Origin: Candidatus Melainabacteria bacterium GWA2_34_9
GTDB taxonomy: Bacteria; Cyanobacteriota; Vampirovibrionia; Gastranaerophilales; UBA9971
Length of the DNA: 5,532 bases
Direction of reading: 5' to 3'
Assembly (NCBI GenBank): GCA_001784535.1
Contig: MFRJ01000063.1
Location: 2,110 to 7,641, forward strand
The stretch's first letter is position 1. Every line of letters begins with the position of its first letter. The translations under genes were made by a program, and so were the position numbers. The notes under the pieces are model-generated. The model was not told the DNA's origin and made no database searches. It saw only the letters and a program-made list of their open reading frames with translations. Shown here piece by piece: positions 5,425 to 5,532 of the stretch.

Positions 5425-5532
5425 TTGGCTATAACAACTTTAAATTCTCAGGAATTTGCAAAAGATCTGGCTCAGCAGGCTATAAATTATGTACCTGCTG
5501 ATTTAACAGATGAGCAAAAAAATTATGTTGCC
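5425..5532 (+). CDS. Start of an unrecognised gene downstream of fliF (partial)
   Basis: The first 36 codons of an open frame that runs off the window. The peptide starts MAITTLNSQEFAKDLAQQ and continues with AINYVPADLTDEQKNYVA. It looks soluble and helical, with no signal peptide or membrane segment. The start is TTG: GAGGAG is 8 nt upstream and an in-frame stop directly precedes it. The gene is 30 bp after fliF, so it is probably co-transcribed and likely flagellar. fliG or fliH commonly follow fliF, but I do not see the N-terminal pattern typical of FliG (a short helix with L-x-G-x-x-K-A-A-I-L-L). It may be a lineage-specific protein or a divergent switch or export protein. I do not assign a function. 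Confidence 0.75.
   Translation, partial: MAITTLNSQEFAKDLAQQAINYVPADLTDEQKNYVA

Overview
The window is a run of flagellar basal-body genes, all on the + strand and packed like one operon. In order: two rod proteins of the FlgF/FlgG family (167-862, 889-1602), FlgB (1737-2084), FlgC (2092-2535), a small soluble lytic transglycosylase (2556-3164), FliE (3346-3675), the MS-ring protein FliF (3757-5394), and the first 36 codons of an unrecognised gene with a TTG start (5425 to the window edge). The core order flgB-flgC-fliE-fliF resembles the fla/che type of operon in Bacillus. The two tandem FlgF/FlgG-like genes recall the Bacillus flhO-flhP pair. No complete gene on the minus strand is credible; the minus-strand frames are shadows of the flagellar genes.

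Together these genes build the inner part of a flagellum. FliF forms the MS ring in the inner membrane and anchors the export gate and the FliG switch. FliE joins the MS ring to the rod. FlgB, FlgC and the two FlgF/FlgG-like proteins form the proximal and distal rod. The transglycosylase presumably opens the peptidoglycan so the rod can pass. Hook, filament, switch, motor and export-gate genes are not in the window.

Non-coding layout: 1-166 is a leader with small inverted repeats and a strong Shine-Dalgarno; its composition is unlike the genes. The two large gaps inside the operon (1603-1736 and 3165-3345) are each largely filled by a roughly 92-97 bp imperfect palindrome. Both elements have related ends (TGTCATTCTGA-like and its complement), which suggests a dispersed intergenic repeat family. 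The third gap (3676-3756) is AT-rich, with a possible sigma-70-like promoter and a 7-bp dyad. All other gaps are 7-30 bp.

Organism (inference): AT-rich coding sequence, mostly strong AGAGGA-type ribosome sites, divergent rod proteins, and TGTCATTCTGAG-type palindromes between genes. This fits an uncultured low-GC flagellated bacterium. My best guess is the non-photosynthetic cyanobacterial sister group (Melainabacteria/Vampirovibrionia, for example Gastranaerophilales), but the sequence alone does not settle it.

I see no clearly new biological system. The points most worth following are the paired palindromic elements, the signal-less transglycosylase with an export-like N-terminus, the opposite degeneration of the two FlgF/FlgG paralogs, and the unknown gene sitting where fliG often lies.
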